Origin: Maritalea mediterranea
GTDB lineage: Bacteria > Pseudomonadota > Alphaproteobacteria > Rhizobiales > Devosiaceae
DNA length: 64,000 bases
Direction: 5' to 3'
Assembly: GCF_021568695.1 (NCBI RefSeq)
Contig: NZ_JAKGTI010000001.1
Span: forward strand, 744,001-808,000
Position numbers and translations under genes: made by a program. This document shows, piece by piece, positions 26,688 through 36,033 of the stretch. Numbering within the stretch: the first letter of the stretch is position 1; each line of letters starts with the position of its first letter. The notes below the pieces were generated by a model. It did no database searches, had not been told where the DNA came from, and saw nothing but the letters and a program-made list of their open reading frames with translations.

Positions 26688-28331
26688 TCATTTCCCCCGC
26701 AACTGCGAAATCGTCGCTGTCGGTGAAATCGCCTCGGCCGCCGTTTTGATATGAATAATCGCTGGCTTCCCGCTTTCCCGCGCCCGTTCAAACGCAAGCG
26801 GGAACTGGTCGGTGTGCTGCACGGTTTCGCCGTGGCCACCCATAGCGCGGGCCCAAGCGGCGAAGTCGGGGTTCACCAAATCCGTGGCGGAAATCCGCTC
26901 CGGATAATGCTTTTCCTGGTGCATGCGGATGGTGCCGTAAATGCCATTATCGATCACCAGCACAATGATGTTGGCGCCGAACTGCTTGGCGGCGGCAAAT
27001 TCTTGTCCGGTCATTTGGAAACAGCCATCGCCGGCAAAGCAGATCACGTCACGCTCCGGGTGCCGCAACTTGCCGGCGATGGAGGCAGGCACGCCATAGC
27101 CCATCGACCCAGAGGTTGGGGCCAATTGGGTGCCAAAGCGCTGGAAGCGCCAGAAACGATGTAGCCAAATCGCATAATTGCCTGCGCCATTGCACATAAT
27201 CGCATCGTCAGAAAGCGCTTCGCGCAGATAGGTCATCACGCCGCCCATTTGCACATCGCCGGGCGTTTCCGGCATCGCATCGGTCCAGGCGCGATAAATC
27301 TCGTTGGCCTTTTTGCCGCGGTCCGCTGCGGGCAGGGCATCAACATGATCCACCGCATCAAAGAAACATTCTGGCGTGGCATTGATGGAGAGCGTCGGCG
27401 TGTAAATCCGCCCCAATTCCTCCGCGCCCGGATGAATATGGATCAAAGTTTTGCCCGGATTGGGCATCCCTAAAAGCGTAAAGTTCTGGCTCGGATTTTC
27501 CGAAAAACGCGCACCCAGTAAAATCAGGCAATCGGATTGCTCGATCTGTTCTTTCAGCGCCGGGTTGATCCCCAGGCCCACATCGCCCGCATAATGGCTA
27601 TCTGTGTGGTCAAACAATTGCTGCCGCCGGAACGAGCAGCCCACTGGAATGTCGTGCTTATGGGCAAAAGCCTTCAACTGCGCCACAGATTGCTCGGTCC
27701 ACCGCGAGCCGCCTGCAACGATGAAGGGGCGTTCTGCTGTGCGCAAAAGTTCTTCAAACCGCGCTGCAGCCCGGACGCTCGGGGCAGGCTCCGCAACTTC
27801 GATGTAAGGACAAACGGGCACGTCCACTTCGTCGCGCAACATATCTTCTGGCAGGGCCAGCACCACAGGGCCGGGGCGACCAGACATGGCGATATGATAG
27901 GCATGGGCAATCACTTCGGGAATGCGCGCCGCATCGTCAATTTCTTCCACCCATTTGGCCAAATCGCCAAAAGTTTGCCGATAATCCACCTCCTGAAACG
28001 CCTCACGGCCTTTCATGGCGCGGCCAATTTGACCCACAAACAAAATCATCGGCGTGCTGTCTTGCTTGGCGATATGCACGCCCGCGGCGGCATTGGTGGC
28101 GCCCGGTCCGCGGGTCACCATGCAAATGCCGGGGCGGCCCAGCATCTTGCCATCGGCTTCCGCCATAATCGCCGCGCCGCCTTCATGGCGCGAGGTCACC
28201 ACATCGATATTGCTGTCATGCAGCCCGTCAAGCACCGCCAAATAGCTTTCGCCCGGCACGCAGAACACGCGGTCCACCTCCTGCGCTTCGAGGCATTTCA
28301 CCAAAATTTCGCCGCCGGTCATTTTCGCCAT
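26688..28331 (-). CDS. ThDP-dependent enzyme, acetolactate-synthase-large-subunit-like
   Basis: A 547-residue thiamine-diphosphate enzyme with the three-domain layout. The catalytic Glu lies in TSRHEGGAAIMAEADG near residue 50, the FAD/regulatory middle domain follows, and the C-terminal ThDP/Mg motif GDGCFQMTGQEFAAAKQFGA ends in DNGIYGT. No small subunit is adjacent, so this is probably not the biosynthetic IlvB. It could be a carboligase or a decarboxylase of a 2-oxo acid. It lies 13 bases downstream of the CaiB-type CoA transferase and in series with gcdH, which suggests a role in dicarboxylate or lysine-type catabolism. Confidence 0.85.
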   Translation of the reverse strand: MAKMTGGEILVKCLEAQEVDRVFCVPGESYLAVLDGLHDSNIDVVTSRHEGGAAIMAEADGKMLGRPGICMVTRGPGATNAAAGVHIAKQDSTPMILFVGQIGRAMKGREAFQEVDYRQTFGDLAKWVEEIDDAARIPEVIAHAYHIAMSGRPGPVVLALPEDMLRDEVDVPVCPYIEVAEPAPSVRAAARFEELLRTAERPFIVAGGSRWTEQSVAQLKAFAHKHDIPVGCSFRRQQLFDHTDSHYAGDVGLGINPALKEQIEQSDCLILLGARFSENPSQNFTLLGMPNPGKTLIHIHPGAEELGRIYTPTLSINATPECFFDAVDHVDALPAADRGKKANEIYRAWTDAMPETPGDVQMGGVMTYLREALSDDAIMCNGAGNYAIWLHRFWRFQRFGTQLAPTSGSMGYGVPASIAGKLRHPERDVICFAGDGCFQMTGQEFAAAKQFGANIIVLVIDNGIYGTIRMHQEKHYPERISATDLVNPDFAAWARAMGGHGETVQHTDQFPLAFERARESGKPAIIHIKTAAEAISPTATISQLRGK

Positions 28332-28344
28332 TTGTATGTGCTCT

Positions 28345-29499
28345 TTAATTATCGTTGAGAGCTTTAAGCTCGTTCAAAATTTCTTGCGTATGCTCGCCCA
28401 CTTTCGGAGAAGGGCGATCAAATGTCAGTGCTGCGTCTGAGAATTGGATCGGCGTGCGCACGCCGGGTACCCCATCCATATCAAGCGCCATCTTGCGGGC
28501 CACCACTTGCGGATCGGCAAACACTTCATCAATCCGGTTGATGGGGCCGGCGGGCACGTTCGAGGCGTGCAGTGCGTCCAGCAATTTCAGCTTTTCCCAC
28601 TTTTGAAATTCAGTTTCCAGCAGGGCGGTCAACTCAATCCGGTTCGCCACCCGCGCCGAATTGGTGGCAAAACGCTCGTCTTCGGCAATCTGTTCCTGCC
28701 CAATCAGCTTGGCCAAGCGTTGGAACTGCCCATCATTGCCGACCGCCAAAATGATGTGACCATCTTTTACCGGCAGCACTTGATAGGGGCAGATATTGGG
28801 GTGGCTGTTGCCCAATCGGTTGGGCGCGGTGCCGCTCGCCAGATAATTCATCGCTTGGTTGGCCAAAACGCCCACCATGCTGTCCAAAAGTGCCATATCC
28901 ACTTGCTGGCCTTGGCCCGTGCGCTCGCGCTGCCACAGCGCCGCTTGAATGCCGATGGTGGCATAAAGGCCGGTGATGATATCCGCCAGCGCCGTGCCGA
29001 TTTTTTGCGGTTGCCCATCCGGCTCGCCAGTGATGGACATCATGCCCGACATGCCTTGAATGATAAAATCATAGCCCGGCTGCTCGGCATAAGGCCCATT
29101 TTGGCCAAAGCCGGTGATGGAGCAATAAATCAGGCGGGGATTAATCGCCTTCAGGCTTTCATAGTCGAGCCCGTATTTTTGCAAGCCATTAAGCTTGAAA
29201 TTTTCCACCAACACGTCCGACTGCTTGACCAGTTGGCGAATGGTTTCAAGGTCGTCCGCATCCTTAAAGTTCAGCGCGATCGAGCGTTTGCCGCGGTTGC
29301 AAGAATGGAAATAGGCAGCGCTTTTATCCTCGCCGCGTTCAATCCATGGAGGCCCCCAGGCGCGCGTGTCGTCGCCATTGGGCGATTCCACCTTGATCAC
29401 GTCCGCGCCCAAATCCGCGAGGGTTTGGCCGACCCAAGGGCCAGCCAAAACCCGTGCCAATTCCAGCACTTTTAAACCTTTAAGCGGTTGCTCTTGCAT
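28345..29499 (-). CDS. CaiB/BaiF-family CoA transferase, probable glutarate CoA transferase
   Basis: Family III CoA transferase of 384 residues. Typical motifs are LKGLKVLELARVLAGPWVGQ at the N-terminus, the SIALNFKDADD block, the catalytic-Asp region VDMALLDSMVGVL, and the C-terminal PAGPINRIDEVFADPQV. It directly follows gcdH (23-base gap). In gcdH-linked clusters such a protein activates glutarate using succinyl-CoA (SUGCT/GcdG type), so that is the favoured role here. Specificity cannot be read from sequence alone. Confidence 0.85.
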   Translation of the reverse strand: MQEQPLKGLKVLELARVLAGPWVGQTLADLGADVIKVESPNGDDTRAWGPPWIERGEDKSAAYFHSCNRGKRSIALNFKDADDLETIRQLVKQSDVLVENFKLNGLQKYGLDYESLKAINPRLIYCSITGFGQNGPYAEQPGYDFIIQGMSGMMSITGEPDGQPQKIGTALADIITGLYATIGIQAALWQRERTGQGQQVDMALLDSMVGVLANQAMNYLASGTAPNRLGNSHPNICPYQVLPVKDGHIILAVGNDGQFQRLAKLIGQEQIAEDERFATNSARVANRIELTALLETEFQKWEKLKLLDALHASNVPAGPINRIDEVFADPQVVARKMALDMDGVPGVRTPIQFSDAALTFDRPSPKVGEHTQEILNELKALNDN

Positions 29500-29522
29500 T
29501 GATAATACCTTGCTGCCCGGGC

Positions 29523-30746
29523 TTAAAAGAAGGCCTGCAAGCCGGTCTGGGCACGGCCCAAAATTAGGGCATGCACGTCGGCAGTGCCCTCATAAGTGTT
29601 CACCGTTTCAAGGTTGATCATATGACGGATCACGTCAAATTCGTCGGAAATGCCGTTGCCGCCATGCATGTCGCGGGCCATCCGAGCAATGTCCAACGCT
29701 TTCACGCAATTGTTGCGCTTCATCAACGAGATCATTTCTGGCGCCGCTTTGGCTTCATTCATCAAGCGACCCACGCGCAGCGAGCCTTGCAGACCCAGCG
29801 TAATGTCGGTCATCATGTTGGCCAGCTTCATCTGGTACAATTGCATCTGCGCCAAAGGCTTGCCAAATTGCTTGCGCTCCTGGCCATAGCGGTTGGCCGC
29901 ATGCCAGCAGGCTTCCGCCGCGCCCATCGCGCCCCAGCTAATGCCATAACGCGCCCGGTTCAAACAGCCAAACGGGCCTTTAAGACCTTCCACATGCGGC
30001 AGCAGCGCATCTTCGCCCACTTCCACATTGTCCATCACAATTTCACCAGTGATCGAGGCCCGCAAAGACAATTTGCCGCCCACTTTCGGCGCGCTCAAGC
30101 CCTTCATGCCTTTTTCCAGCACAAAGCCTTTAATCTTGCCATCATGGGCTTCTGACTTCGCCCAAACCACAAAAACATCGGCAATCGGGCTGTTGGAAAT
30201 CCACATTTTTGTGCCGTTCAGCACATAGCCATTTGCGGTCTTTTTGGCGCGGGTCAACATGCTGCCGGGGTCAGAACCTGCATCTGGCTCGGTCAGGCCA
30301 AAACAGCCAATCAGGCTGCCATCAATCAGGCCGGGCAAATATTTCTGCCGCTGCTCTTCGGTGCCATAGGCATAGATCGGATAGATCACCAGTGAGCTTT
30401 GTACAGACATCATCGAGCGATAGCCGCTGTCCACGCGCTCAACTTCCCGCGCAATCAGGCCATAGGCGACATAACCTAAATCCGCCCCGCCATATTCTTC
30501 CGGAATGGTTGAGCCCAAAAGCCCCATTTCGCCAAACTCTTTAAACAAGTTCGGGTCGGTCTTTTCTTCATTGTAAGCTTCGCGCACACGTGGGCGCAGC
30601 TTTTCATCGGCAAAGGCGCGGGCTGTGTCCACCACCATGCGCTCTTCATCGGTCAGCTGATCGTCCAGCAAAAACGGGTCTTCCCATTTGAACGAGCTGA
30701 GATTGGGGCGGTCTTTATCACGAATTTTGGGGCGATCGGCAGTCAT
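29523..30746 (-). CDS. gcdH: Glutaryl-CoA dehydrogenase
   Basis: FAD enzyme that oxidises and decarboxylates glutaryl-CoA to crotonyl-CoA in lysine, tryptophan and glutarate degradation. The 407-residue chain has acyl-CoA dehydrogenase motifs [13 protein letters not shown] and KMWISNSP, the GcdH-type N-terminus [14 protein letters not shown], and the catalytic Glu in [19 protein letters not shown]. The Arg-rich [16 protein letters not shown] is typical of GcdH. It is first in a leftward gcdH - CoA transferase - ThDP enzyme operon. A 23-bp inverted repeat at 30900-30922 may be its operator. Confidence 0.93.
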   Translation of the reverse strand: MTADRPKIRDKDRPNLSSFKWEDPFLLDDQLTDEERMVVDTARAFADEKLRPRVREAYNEEKTDPNLFKEFGEMGLLGSTIPEEYGGADLGYVAYGLIAREVERVDSGYRSMMSVQSSLVIYPIYAYGTEEQRQKYLPGLIDGSLIGCFGLTEPDAGSDPGSMLTRAKKTANGYVLNGTKMWISNSPIADVFVVWAKSEAHDGKIKGFVLEKGMKGLSAPKVGGKLSLRASITGEIVMDNVEVGEDALLPHVEGLKGPFGCLNRARYGISWGAMGAAEACWHAANRYGQERKQFGKPLAQMQLYQMKLANMMTDITLGLQGSLRVGRLMNEAKAAPEMISLMKRNNCVKALDIARMARDMHGGNGISDEFDVIRHMINLETVNTYEGTADVHALILGRAQTGLQAFF

Positions 30747-30899
30747 CCACTTATCCTTCTCTTGTGTTCGGTGCGTCTAACGGGCCGATATCCTCCGCGA
30801 TATCCCATACGATGGCCCACGCACCCAGCAAGGTATATTTATGAGTTTGGAGCATTAAACGCTTTAAGATTGAAGGATTGAAGCGAAAAATAGGTATAA

Positions 30900-30922
30900 G
30901 TTCATGCATATATAGCATGAAC
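30900..30922. promoter_or_regulatory. Inverted repeat GTTCATGC-N7-GCATGAAC, candidate operator
   Basis: Perfect 8-bp arms (30900-30907 and 30915-30922) around ATATATA. It lies 154 bp upstream of the gcdH start. No regulator gene lies next to it, so the binder is unknown. Confidence 0.5.
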
Positions 30923-30998
30923 CATGTGATCTAACTCGAAGATAGTTAATTGATGGTCGAGGTTTGGGTTTTGCCATGGTTTTGTTCCGGGCGATCAT

Positions 30999-31023
30999 GG
31001 AACGAAAAGCGCGCCTGTTGGTT
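30999..31023 (+). promoter_or_regulatory. EcfG (general stress sigma)-type promoter match
   Basis: GGAAC at 30999-31003, 17-base spacer, GTT at 31021-31023. This matches the alphaproteobacterial EcfG consensus GGAAC-N16-17-GTT, and it points to the PfpI/DJ-1 gene 104 bp away. Confidence 0.5.
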
Positions 31024-31127
31024 TCCCATAAACAACCAAATTTATTGCTGCACCGCGCCATCGTGGCAAATGTGCTTCTGCGCGAGGTGGCAGCAAGACA
31101 AACCTCACGATATTTAAGGAGATTGCG

Positions 31128-31688
31128 ATGCCTAAGCTAAACGAGTCTAAAATCCTGATCATGGCGACCCATGGGTTTGAGCAGTCAGAACTGTTCACAC
31201 CCCTTAAAAAACTGCAGGAAGCCGGGGCCACGGTGCATGTGGCGACACCAGATGGTGAAGCCATCATGGGCTGGAATGATAAGGACTGGGGCGAACCCAT
31301 TGATGCAGATTTGAAGATCGCCGATGTGAAAGTTGATGACTATATTGCATTGGTGCTCCCTGGCGGCCAAATCAATCCAGACCTGTTGCGTGTGGATGAA
31401 ACAGCGATCAGCAAAATTCGCGAGTTCGTCAAAAATGACAAGATCATAGCGGCCATCTGCCATGCGCCTTGGCTGCTGATTGAGGCCGGTGTTGTAGAAG
31501 GTCGTGAAATGACCGCTTACCCTTCCATCCGCACTGATTTGAAGAATGCGGGTGCCAAGGTGGTGGACAAGGAAGTGGCCATTTCCAACGGGATCATCAC
31601 GTCGCGCAACCCCGGCGATCTGGACGCGTTTGTGTCTAAGATTATTGAGGAAGTGCGCGAAGGTGAGCATGCGCGAAAGGTGGCGTAA
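31128..31688 (+). CDS. DJ-1/PfpI-family protein (type 1 glutamine amidotransferase-like)
   Basis: A 186-residue class-I amidotransferase-fold protein. The nucleophile Cys is in IAAICHAPWLLIEAGVVEGR, with the preceding DYIALVLPGGQINPDLLR and the C-terminal VSKIIEEVREG typical of PfpI/YhbO proteins. Members act as proteases, chaperones or glyoxalase/deglycase-like stress proteins; the last claim is debated. RBS aaggaga before ATG 31128. The upstream EcfG-type promoter would fit a general stress role. Confidence 0.85.
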   Translation: MPKLNESKILIMATHGFEQSELFTPLKKLQEAGATVHVATPDGEAIMGWNDKDWGEPIDADLKIADVKVDDYIALVLPGGQINPDLLRVDETAISKIREFVKNDKIIAAICHAPWLLIEAGVVEGREMTAYPSIRTDLKNAGAKVVDKEVAISNGIITSRNPGDLDAFVSKIIEEVREGEHARKVA

Positions 31689-31705
31689 TGCCCCTCAGCT
31701 CTAAC

Positions 31706-31733
31706 AGCGCTCCCGGCTTAGGTCGGGGGCGCT
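31706..31733. terminator. Strong hairpin between convergent PfpI and GNAT genes
   Basis: AGCGCTCCCGGC pairs with GTCGGGGGCGCT over 12 positions (G-U pairs allowed) around a TTAG loop. No T tract follows on either strand, so terminator activity is uncertain. Confidence 0.4.
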
Positions 31734-31737
31734 CGCT

Positions 31738-32250
31738 CTAGCCATGCAAGTGATAGATGTCCGTGTCCAAACCATCTTCATCCTTGGTCTTGGCGAACAA
31801 TTCGAAACCAATTTTCTTCAAAAGCTTAATTGATCGGCTGTTTTGAGGATCAACCGTTGCTTGCAGCGGGATAAGTTCATAACGGTCGCGGGCAGCATTC
31901 ACCAGGCCTTGCACAATCTCCGTACCCAGCCCTTTGCCCCATTCTTCTTGAGAGAGGCCATAGATAATTTCAATTTCCTGCTCTGGGGGCTGCACATAGC
32001 CTGCCCAACCAATCAACTCGTCCTTATCCTTGTAGACAATCGCACCGGTGCCAAATCCATTGGTTTCAATATTTTTGCGCGACCGATCGATCCAAAGCCT
32101 CACCTGATCTGGCGACAAAGGTTGCCCGTCCCCCACATATTGATAAACGTGTGGATCGGTTTGCAGCGCCACCAGGGCGTCAAAATCATTCGCCTCAAAA
32201 GGGCGGCAGATCAGGCGTTCAGTTTCAAACAGGATTTCAGGCAGGGGCAT
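31738..32250 (-). CDS. GNAT-family N-acetyltransferase (RimJ/RimL-like)
   Basis: A ~170-residue acetyltransferase with acetyl-CoA. Family features are the N-terminal ETERLICRPFEANDFDALV, central ELIGWAGY, the acetyl-CoA loop SQEEWGKGLGTEIVQGLV and terminal NSRSIKLLKKIGFEL. ATG 32250 has the RBS ggagag 9 bases upstream and is preferred to an in-frame GTG at 32271. It ends a leftward run after a Gfo/Idh/MocA gene. The substrate (protein N-terminus or small amine) is unknown. Confidence 0.85.
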   Translation of the reverse strand: MPLPEILFETERLICRPFEANDFDALVALQTDPHVYQYVGDGQPLSPDQVRLWIDRSRKNIETNGFGTGAIVYKDKDELIGWAGYVQPPEQEIEIIYGLSQEEWGKGLGTEIVQGLVNAARDRYELIPLQATVDPQNSRSIKLLKKIGFELFAKTKDEDGLDTDIYHLHG

Positions 32251-32288
32251 CTTCGAACTCTCCAAACTCACATCTAGTGTATCAGATG

Positions 32289-33287
32289 TCAGGATGAAAA
32301 ACGACGGTCAATTCCCACTGCTTCATAAATATCCTGCATCAATTGCATGGTGACGCGGCTATCCTCACCCCCGGTGAGTGCAGGCGTGTCGGATCGGATC
32401 GCCTGGATCGTTGCATCGAGCTGATAATCATAAGTTGTGTTGCCGCCCAACGTATATTTCCGATGAACCCCGTCAATTTCCGTTTCAATAAAGTGGCCGC
32501 TATGGGGGGCAATCGGGTTCTGCACAAAAAGTCGCCCCTTTGTGCCGTCCAGTTGCAAATAGGCGACTTCGTTCACCTCGTCTGCCATGTTGCACCCTAG
32601 CTCCACCTCCGTGTCTCCGGATGTGAATTGGGCGCTGATTTCTTCATCAACGCCTCTCGGCGTCAAGCGGGCGTTTGCGCGTTGTAATTTGAGGGGATGT
32701 TTAAGCAATGTCTGGGCCCAATGAACGGGATAGCACCCAAGGTCCATCAACGCCCCGCCCCCTAAGTCCAACTGATGGCGGAACGGGCTTTGGGCTTGCG
32801 GTATCGGCACGTCAAATTGAGCGCGAAAACGCTTTATGGTGCCAAATTTCCCCGCCTGGATCAGCTCGAGTAAATGCGCGAATAGCGGATGATAGCGGTG
32901 ATGAAAGGCCTCGATCAAATGTTGTCCCGTCTCCCGCGCGCAATCAAGCATTTGCTTTGTCTGTTCGATATTGAGAGCGAACGGCTTTTCCACCAGCACA
33001 TGCTTGCCTGCCCGCATGGCGGCACAACTCAAATCCATGTGCCGTGAGGGGATCAACGGATTGTAGATCAGGTCGATATCATCGCGGGCGATCAACGCAT
33101 CATATCCGTCCACCGCTTCTTGAAACCCATATTCAGCAGCATAATTTTTGGCTTTGTCGAAATCTCGGGCAGCCACCGCCACCAACGTGACGTCGTCGCG
33201 GCGGCGTGCCGGCTTCACAAGCGCCTCGTGCGCAATTGCAGCGGCACCGAGCATGCCAATGCGCATTTTGGCTGGCGCTTTTTGCAT
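32289..33287 (-). CDS. Gfo/Idh/MocA-family oxidoreductase
   Basis: A 332-residue NAD(P)-dependent oxidoreductase. The N-terminal Rossmann motif is IGMLGAAAIAHEAL; the conserved EKP triad segment is KHVLVEKPFALN near residue 95, followed by the C-terminal alpha/beta substrate domain with LDLGGGALMDLGCYPVH, whose Asp/His are typical catalytic positions. It resembles trans-1,2-dihydrobenzene-1,2-diol dehydrogenase-like and glucose-fructose oxidoreductase-like members. It lies 3 bases after the ABC permease gene, so it is co-transcribed with an amino-acid-type transporter. Confidence 0.86.
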   Translation of the reverse strand: MQKAPAKMRIGMLGAAAIAHEALVKPARRRDDVTLVAVAARDFDKAKNYAAEYGFQEAVDGYDALIARDDIDLIYNPLIPSRHMDLSCAAMRAGKHVLVEKPFALNIEQTKQMLDCARETGQHLIEAFHHRYHPLFAHLLELIQAGKFGTIKRFRAQFDVPIPQAQSPFRHQLDLGGGALMDLGCYPVHWAQTLLKHPLKLQRANARLTPRGVDEEISAQFTSGDTEVELGCNMADEVNEVAYLQLDGTKGRLFVQNPIAPHSGHFIETEIDGVHRKYTLGGNTTYDYQLDATIQAIRSDTPALTGGEDSRVTMQLMQDIYEAVGIDRRFSS

Positions 33288-33290
33288 AAA

Positions 33291-34940
33291 TCACCTCGTT
33301 AGATTTCTGTTTTGCCGCCGTTCCAGCGAACTGAGTGCACTGGCGATGGCCAGCGTAAGGACCACATACAGGATAGCAGCTGTGTTGAACGGCGCAAAGG
33401 GCAGAAAGCTAGATGCCTGAAATTCTCGCATGCGTTGCGTAATATCGCGGACTGACAGGACCGACAGCAAAGAAGTGTCCTTCAGCATGGCAATGAATTC
33501 GTTGCCAAGTGCTGGTGTGATCACGCGAATAGCCTGTGGCAAAATCACCAGCCGGGCCGTGTGCCACTTGGATAGACCCAACGCCTGTGCCGCTTCGAGC
33601 TGCCCTTTGGGCACGGATTGAATGCCCGCGCGGAAGATCTCCGCCATATAGGCCGAATATCCAATGGAAATGGCCACAATGCCGCGCCAAAATCCGCTCA
33701 TATCGATCACGCCATTGGAGATGTCGCGGATATTGCCCGCCAACGGCAAACCCACATACAGGATAATCACCAGCATCGGAATGCCGCGGATGGTATCAAT
33801 GAATAATTCGGCTCCAATCGCAATCGGGTGTTTGCCGTGCTGAAAGCCCGAGAGGGTAAGCACCGCGCCGATAACGGCGAAAACCACAAAGCAGAAACCC
33901 AGCGTATGGTACAAATCAGGTAATATCTGCGCTGTCCATTCGGCCCGCATATCATTCGGCAGAAGTTCAGCTGGCAGCACAATGCCTGAAACATTGTCCC
34001 GTTCATCGAGCATTTTTAAGCCGCGTTCTAAAGAACTGGTGGACAAGATCGACAAGGGTTTGCCTGATTGCAGCACCCAGTCACTTTCGCGCACGCTGTC
34101 CAGCAATCGAGACGGGGTATCCTTCATGATCAGGACGCGCGCGCTGGCATCTCCAGCAACAACATAGGTTTGTTTAGGCTGCATAAAGGCGAAAACGGCT
34201 CCGGCAATCAGCAAAACAACCAAAACAATGGAAAAGTTAAACGTTTTCTTTTTGGGCTTCAGCCCCACAATGATGGCGAGAACCAGGCCAAGGATCGACG
34301 CGGCAATATAGGCGAACACAACCGCGCGGATGGACAAAAACAGACCGGAGGCAAAACCCAAATGCGCCACAAACAAGAGATAGAATAGAACAAGAGCGTT
34401 TGTGCCGATCAGGCCGCGCACAGCCCACTTTTTAATGATCGATCTGTTGGTGAACGTGCCCGCAAAGAGCAGGGCTGTCAACACGCAAAAGCCATCTAAA
34501 ATCCACTGAAACAACAGGCGATATTTGGCAGCAGCGATTTCTGTAAGTTGCCACGGGGTAGAGCCTGGCACCACATCCTCAGAGCGGATTGCATCAATTG
34601 CATTCACCACCAGCGCATTCAAAAACGCGTCAAAGCTCACGACCCGTGTGAGCACGAGCAAGCCAACGGCTTGGATCAAAACCAGCCAGATCAACTGAGC
34701 GGGCTCAAGCCCCAACAGCTTCTTTTTTGCCAGAAAGCCTGCCAGCCCGAAAGTGCCAAGACTCAACGGCAGAATCAGCGCCAAAAATGAGGCCAGCATG
34801 GTCGGTGCACCGGGCTCAGCGCCAATTATGGCGATGAACGATCGGCTATAATCTGAGGAGGTGAAGGTGAGATAGATGAAGATGGGCAAAACAATCAGCA
34901 GAACCAGATTGCTTGATCGCATGTTCAAAAGTGCATTCAT
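33291..34940 (-). CDS. Amino-acid-type ABC transporter permease with large N-terminal extension
   Basis: A 549-residue inner-membrane protein. The C-terminal ~215 residues are a classical HisM/GlnP-type permease with the EAA loop LEAAQALGLSKWHTARLVIL. The N-terminal ~330 residues are unusual: about six hydrophobic segments, then a soluble stretch (about residues 260-345) containing ARVLIMKDTPSRLLDSV and LSILSTSSLERGLKMLDE, which recalls a small substrate-sensing lobe. Ordinary permeases of this family have ~220-300 residues. The binding-protein gene is just upstream; no ATPase gene is adjacent. Confidence 0.85.
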   Translation of the reverse strand: MNALLNMRSSNLVLLIVLPIFIYLTFTSSDYSRSFIAIIGAEPGAPTMLASFLALILPLSLGTFGLAGFLAKKKLLGLEPAQLIWLVLIQAVGLLVLTRVVSFDAFLNALVVNAIDAIRSEDVVPGSTPWQLTEIAAAKYRLLFQWILDGFCVLTALLFAGTFTNRSIIKKWAVRGLIGTNALVLFYLLFVAHLGFASGLFLSIRAVVFAYIAASILGLVLAIIVGLKPKKKTFNFSIVLVVLLIAGAVFAFMQPKQTYVVAGDASARVLIMKDTPSRLLDSVRESDWVLQSGKPLSILSTSSLERGLKMLDERDNVSGIVLPAELLPNDMRAEWTAQILPDLYHTLGFCFVVFAVIGAVLTLSGFQHGKHPIAIGAELFIDTIRGIPMLVIILYVGLPLAGNIRDISNGVIDMSGFWRGIVAISIGYSAYMAEIFRAGIQSVPKGQLEAAQALGLSKWHTARLVILPQAIRVITPALGNEFIAMLKDTSLLSVLSVRDITQRMREFQASSFLPFAPFNTAAILYVVLTLAIASALSSLERRQNRNLTR

Positions 34941-35000
34941 GCAAGTTCTCTTCGTGTTTGCGATGGGTGAGCGGGCGCCTGTTACGCCCGCTCATAATCG

Positions 35001-35756
35001 CTATTCTTTTCCGAAATATTCATTGATGAGGGCGTCCAAAGTGCCGTCAGCCTTGATCTCGGCCAATCCCTCATTGAACGCATCCACAAGCTCGGATCCT
35101 TCGGGGAATACGAGGCCAAGCGGATCACTTTCCAAGCCATTGATGGCGGGCACAAGCTCGCCGGCAAATTCCTGCTCGTAGGCCGTGGCGGACACGCCGT
35201 CCACCACAACGCCATCAATGTCGCCATTGGACAGGGCCAAAATCGCCGCTGCGCCGGTATCATAGACATTCATATTGGCGCGCCCCACCAGGCTTTCCGC
35301 CAATTGAGCGTTGGTGGTGCCAGTTTGTGCGCCGAGTTTCATCCCGGCTTTAACATCATCCAATGTGACATTCTCATCGTCCACCCGCACCATGATCGAC
35401 TGACTCATGACCAGATAGGGGTCAGTGAAATCAACAATTTTGTCTCGTTCTTCGGTGATGGACACGCCGGAAGCGACCATGTCAAATTCGCCCTGAACCA
35501 AGGCGGCGAATATACCATCCCAGGCGGTGGTAACAAATTGCGCCCGACAGTTGATCTTCTCGCAGATGGCGTCAACAACATCCACGTCAAAGCCGACAAT
35601 TTCGCCGGTGGTTTCGTCTACAGTTTCCATGGGTGGATAGGTGGTATCCGACCCCACTTTAAGGACCTTACCGCCCAAGTCGGCGGCCTGCCCGCCAAGG
35701 GTCATCAGTGCGGTCAAACCGATACTTGCGGCAAAGCCTAAGCTTTTTTTGATCAT
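35001..35756 (-). CDS. Amino-acid ABC transporter periplasmic binding protein
   Basis: A 251-residue SBP_bac_3-type protein with an N-terminal signal peptide ending near GGQAA (residue ~25). Motifs are LKVGSDTTYPPMETVDETTG, IVGFDVDVVDAI, the hinge segment ITEERDKIVDFTDPY, and GAQTGTTNAQLAE. Polar amino acid or a similar ligand is expected. RBS gggagag precedes ATG 35756. First gene of the operon SBP - permease - Gfo/Idh/MocA - GNAT. Confidence 0.9.
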   Translation of the reverse strand: MIKKSLGFAASIGLTALMTLGGQAADLGGKVLKVGSDTTYPPMETVDETTGEIVGFDVDVVDAICEKINCRAQFVTTAWDGIFAALVQGEFDMVASGVSITEERDKIVDFTDPYLVMSQSIMVRVDDENVTLDDVKAGMKLGAQTGTTNAQLAESLVGRANMNVYDTGAAAILALSNGDIDGVVVDGVSATAYEQEFAGELVPAINGLESDPLGLVFPEGSELVDAFNEGLAEIKADGTLDALINEYFGKE

Positions 35757-35988
35757 TTCTCTCTCCCTTTATGCATCAAAAGCATAGTCCAATTTCAACG
35801 ATCCTTCTCGCCTCACACCGCAAAAAAGACAGCGTGGGCAGAAAAGTTAATCGTTTAACTTTTTAACGTAAACACTGTTTTTCAATTTTTTCAATTGAGA
35901 AGTTCAACTTACTCATGATTATTTGGCATCAAATTATGTGATGTCGGTATGTTGAATATTGATGAGTCCTCAGGTGTCAAAATGGTTC

Positions 35989-36017
35989 TTGACGCCATTC
36001 CCAAACCACGGCATATC
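35989..36017 (+). promoter_or_regulatory. Probable promoter of tRNA-Gly
   Basis: TTGACG (35989-35994), 17-bp spacer, CATATC (36012-36017). A start about 7 bases later would be ~10 bases before the tRNA. Confidence 0.5.
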
Positions 36018-36033
36018 AGGACAAGCCTTAAAA

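Larger units (their letters stand above)
30747..31127. promoter_or_regulatory. Divergent gcdH/PfpI intergenic region
   Basis: A 381-bp gap without a gene. It holds an inverted repeat (30900-30922) nearer the gcdH side and an EcfG-type promoter match (30999-31023) facing the PfpI gene, listed separately. Confidence 0.6.
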
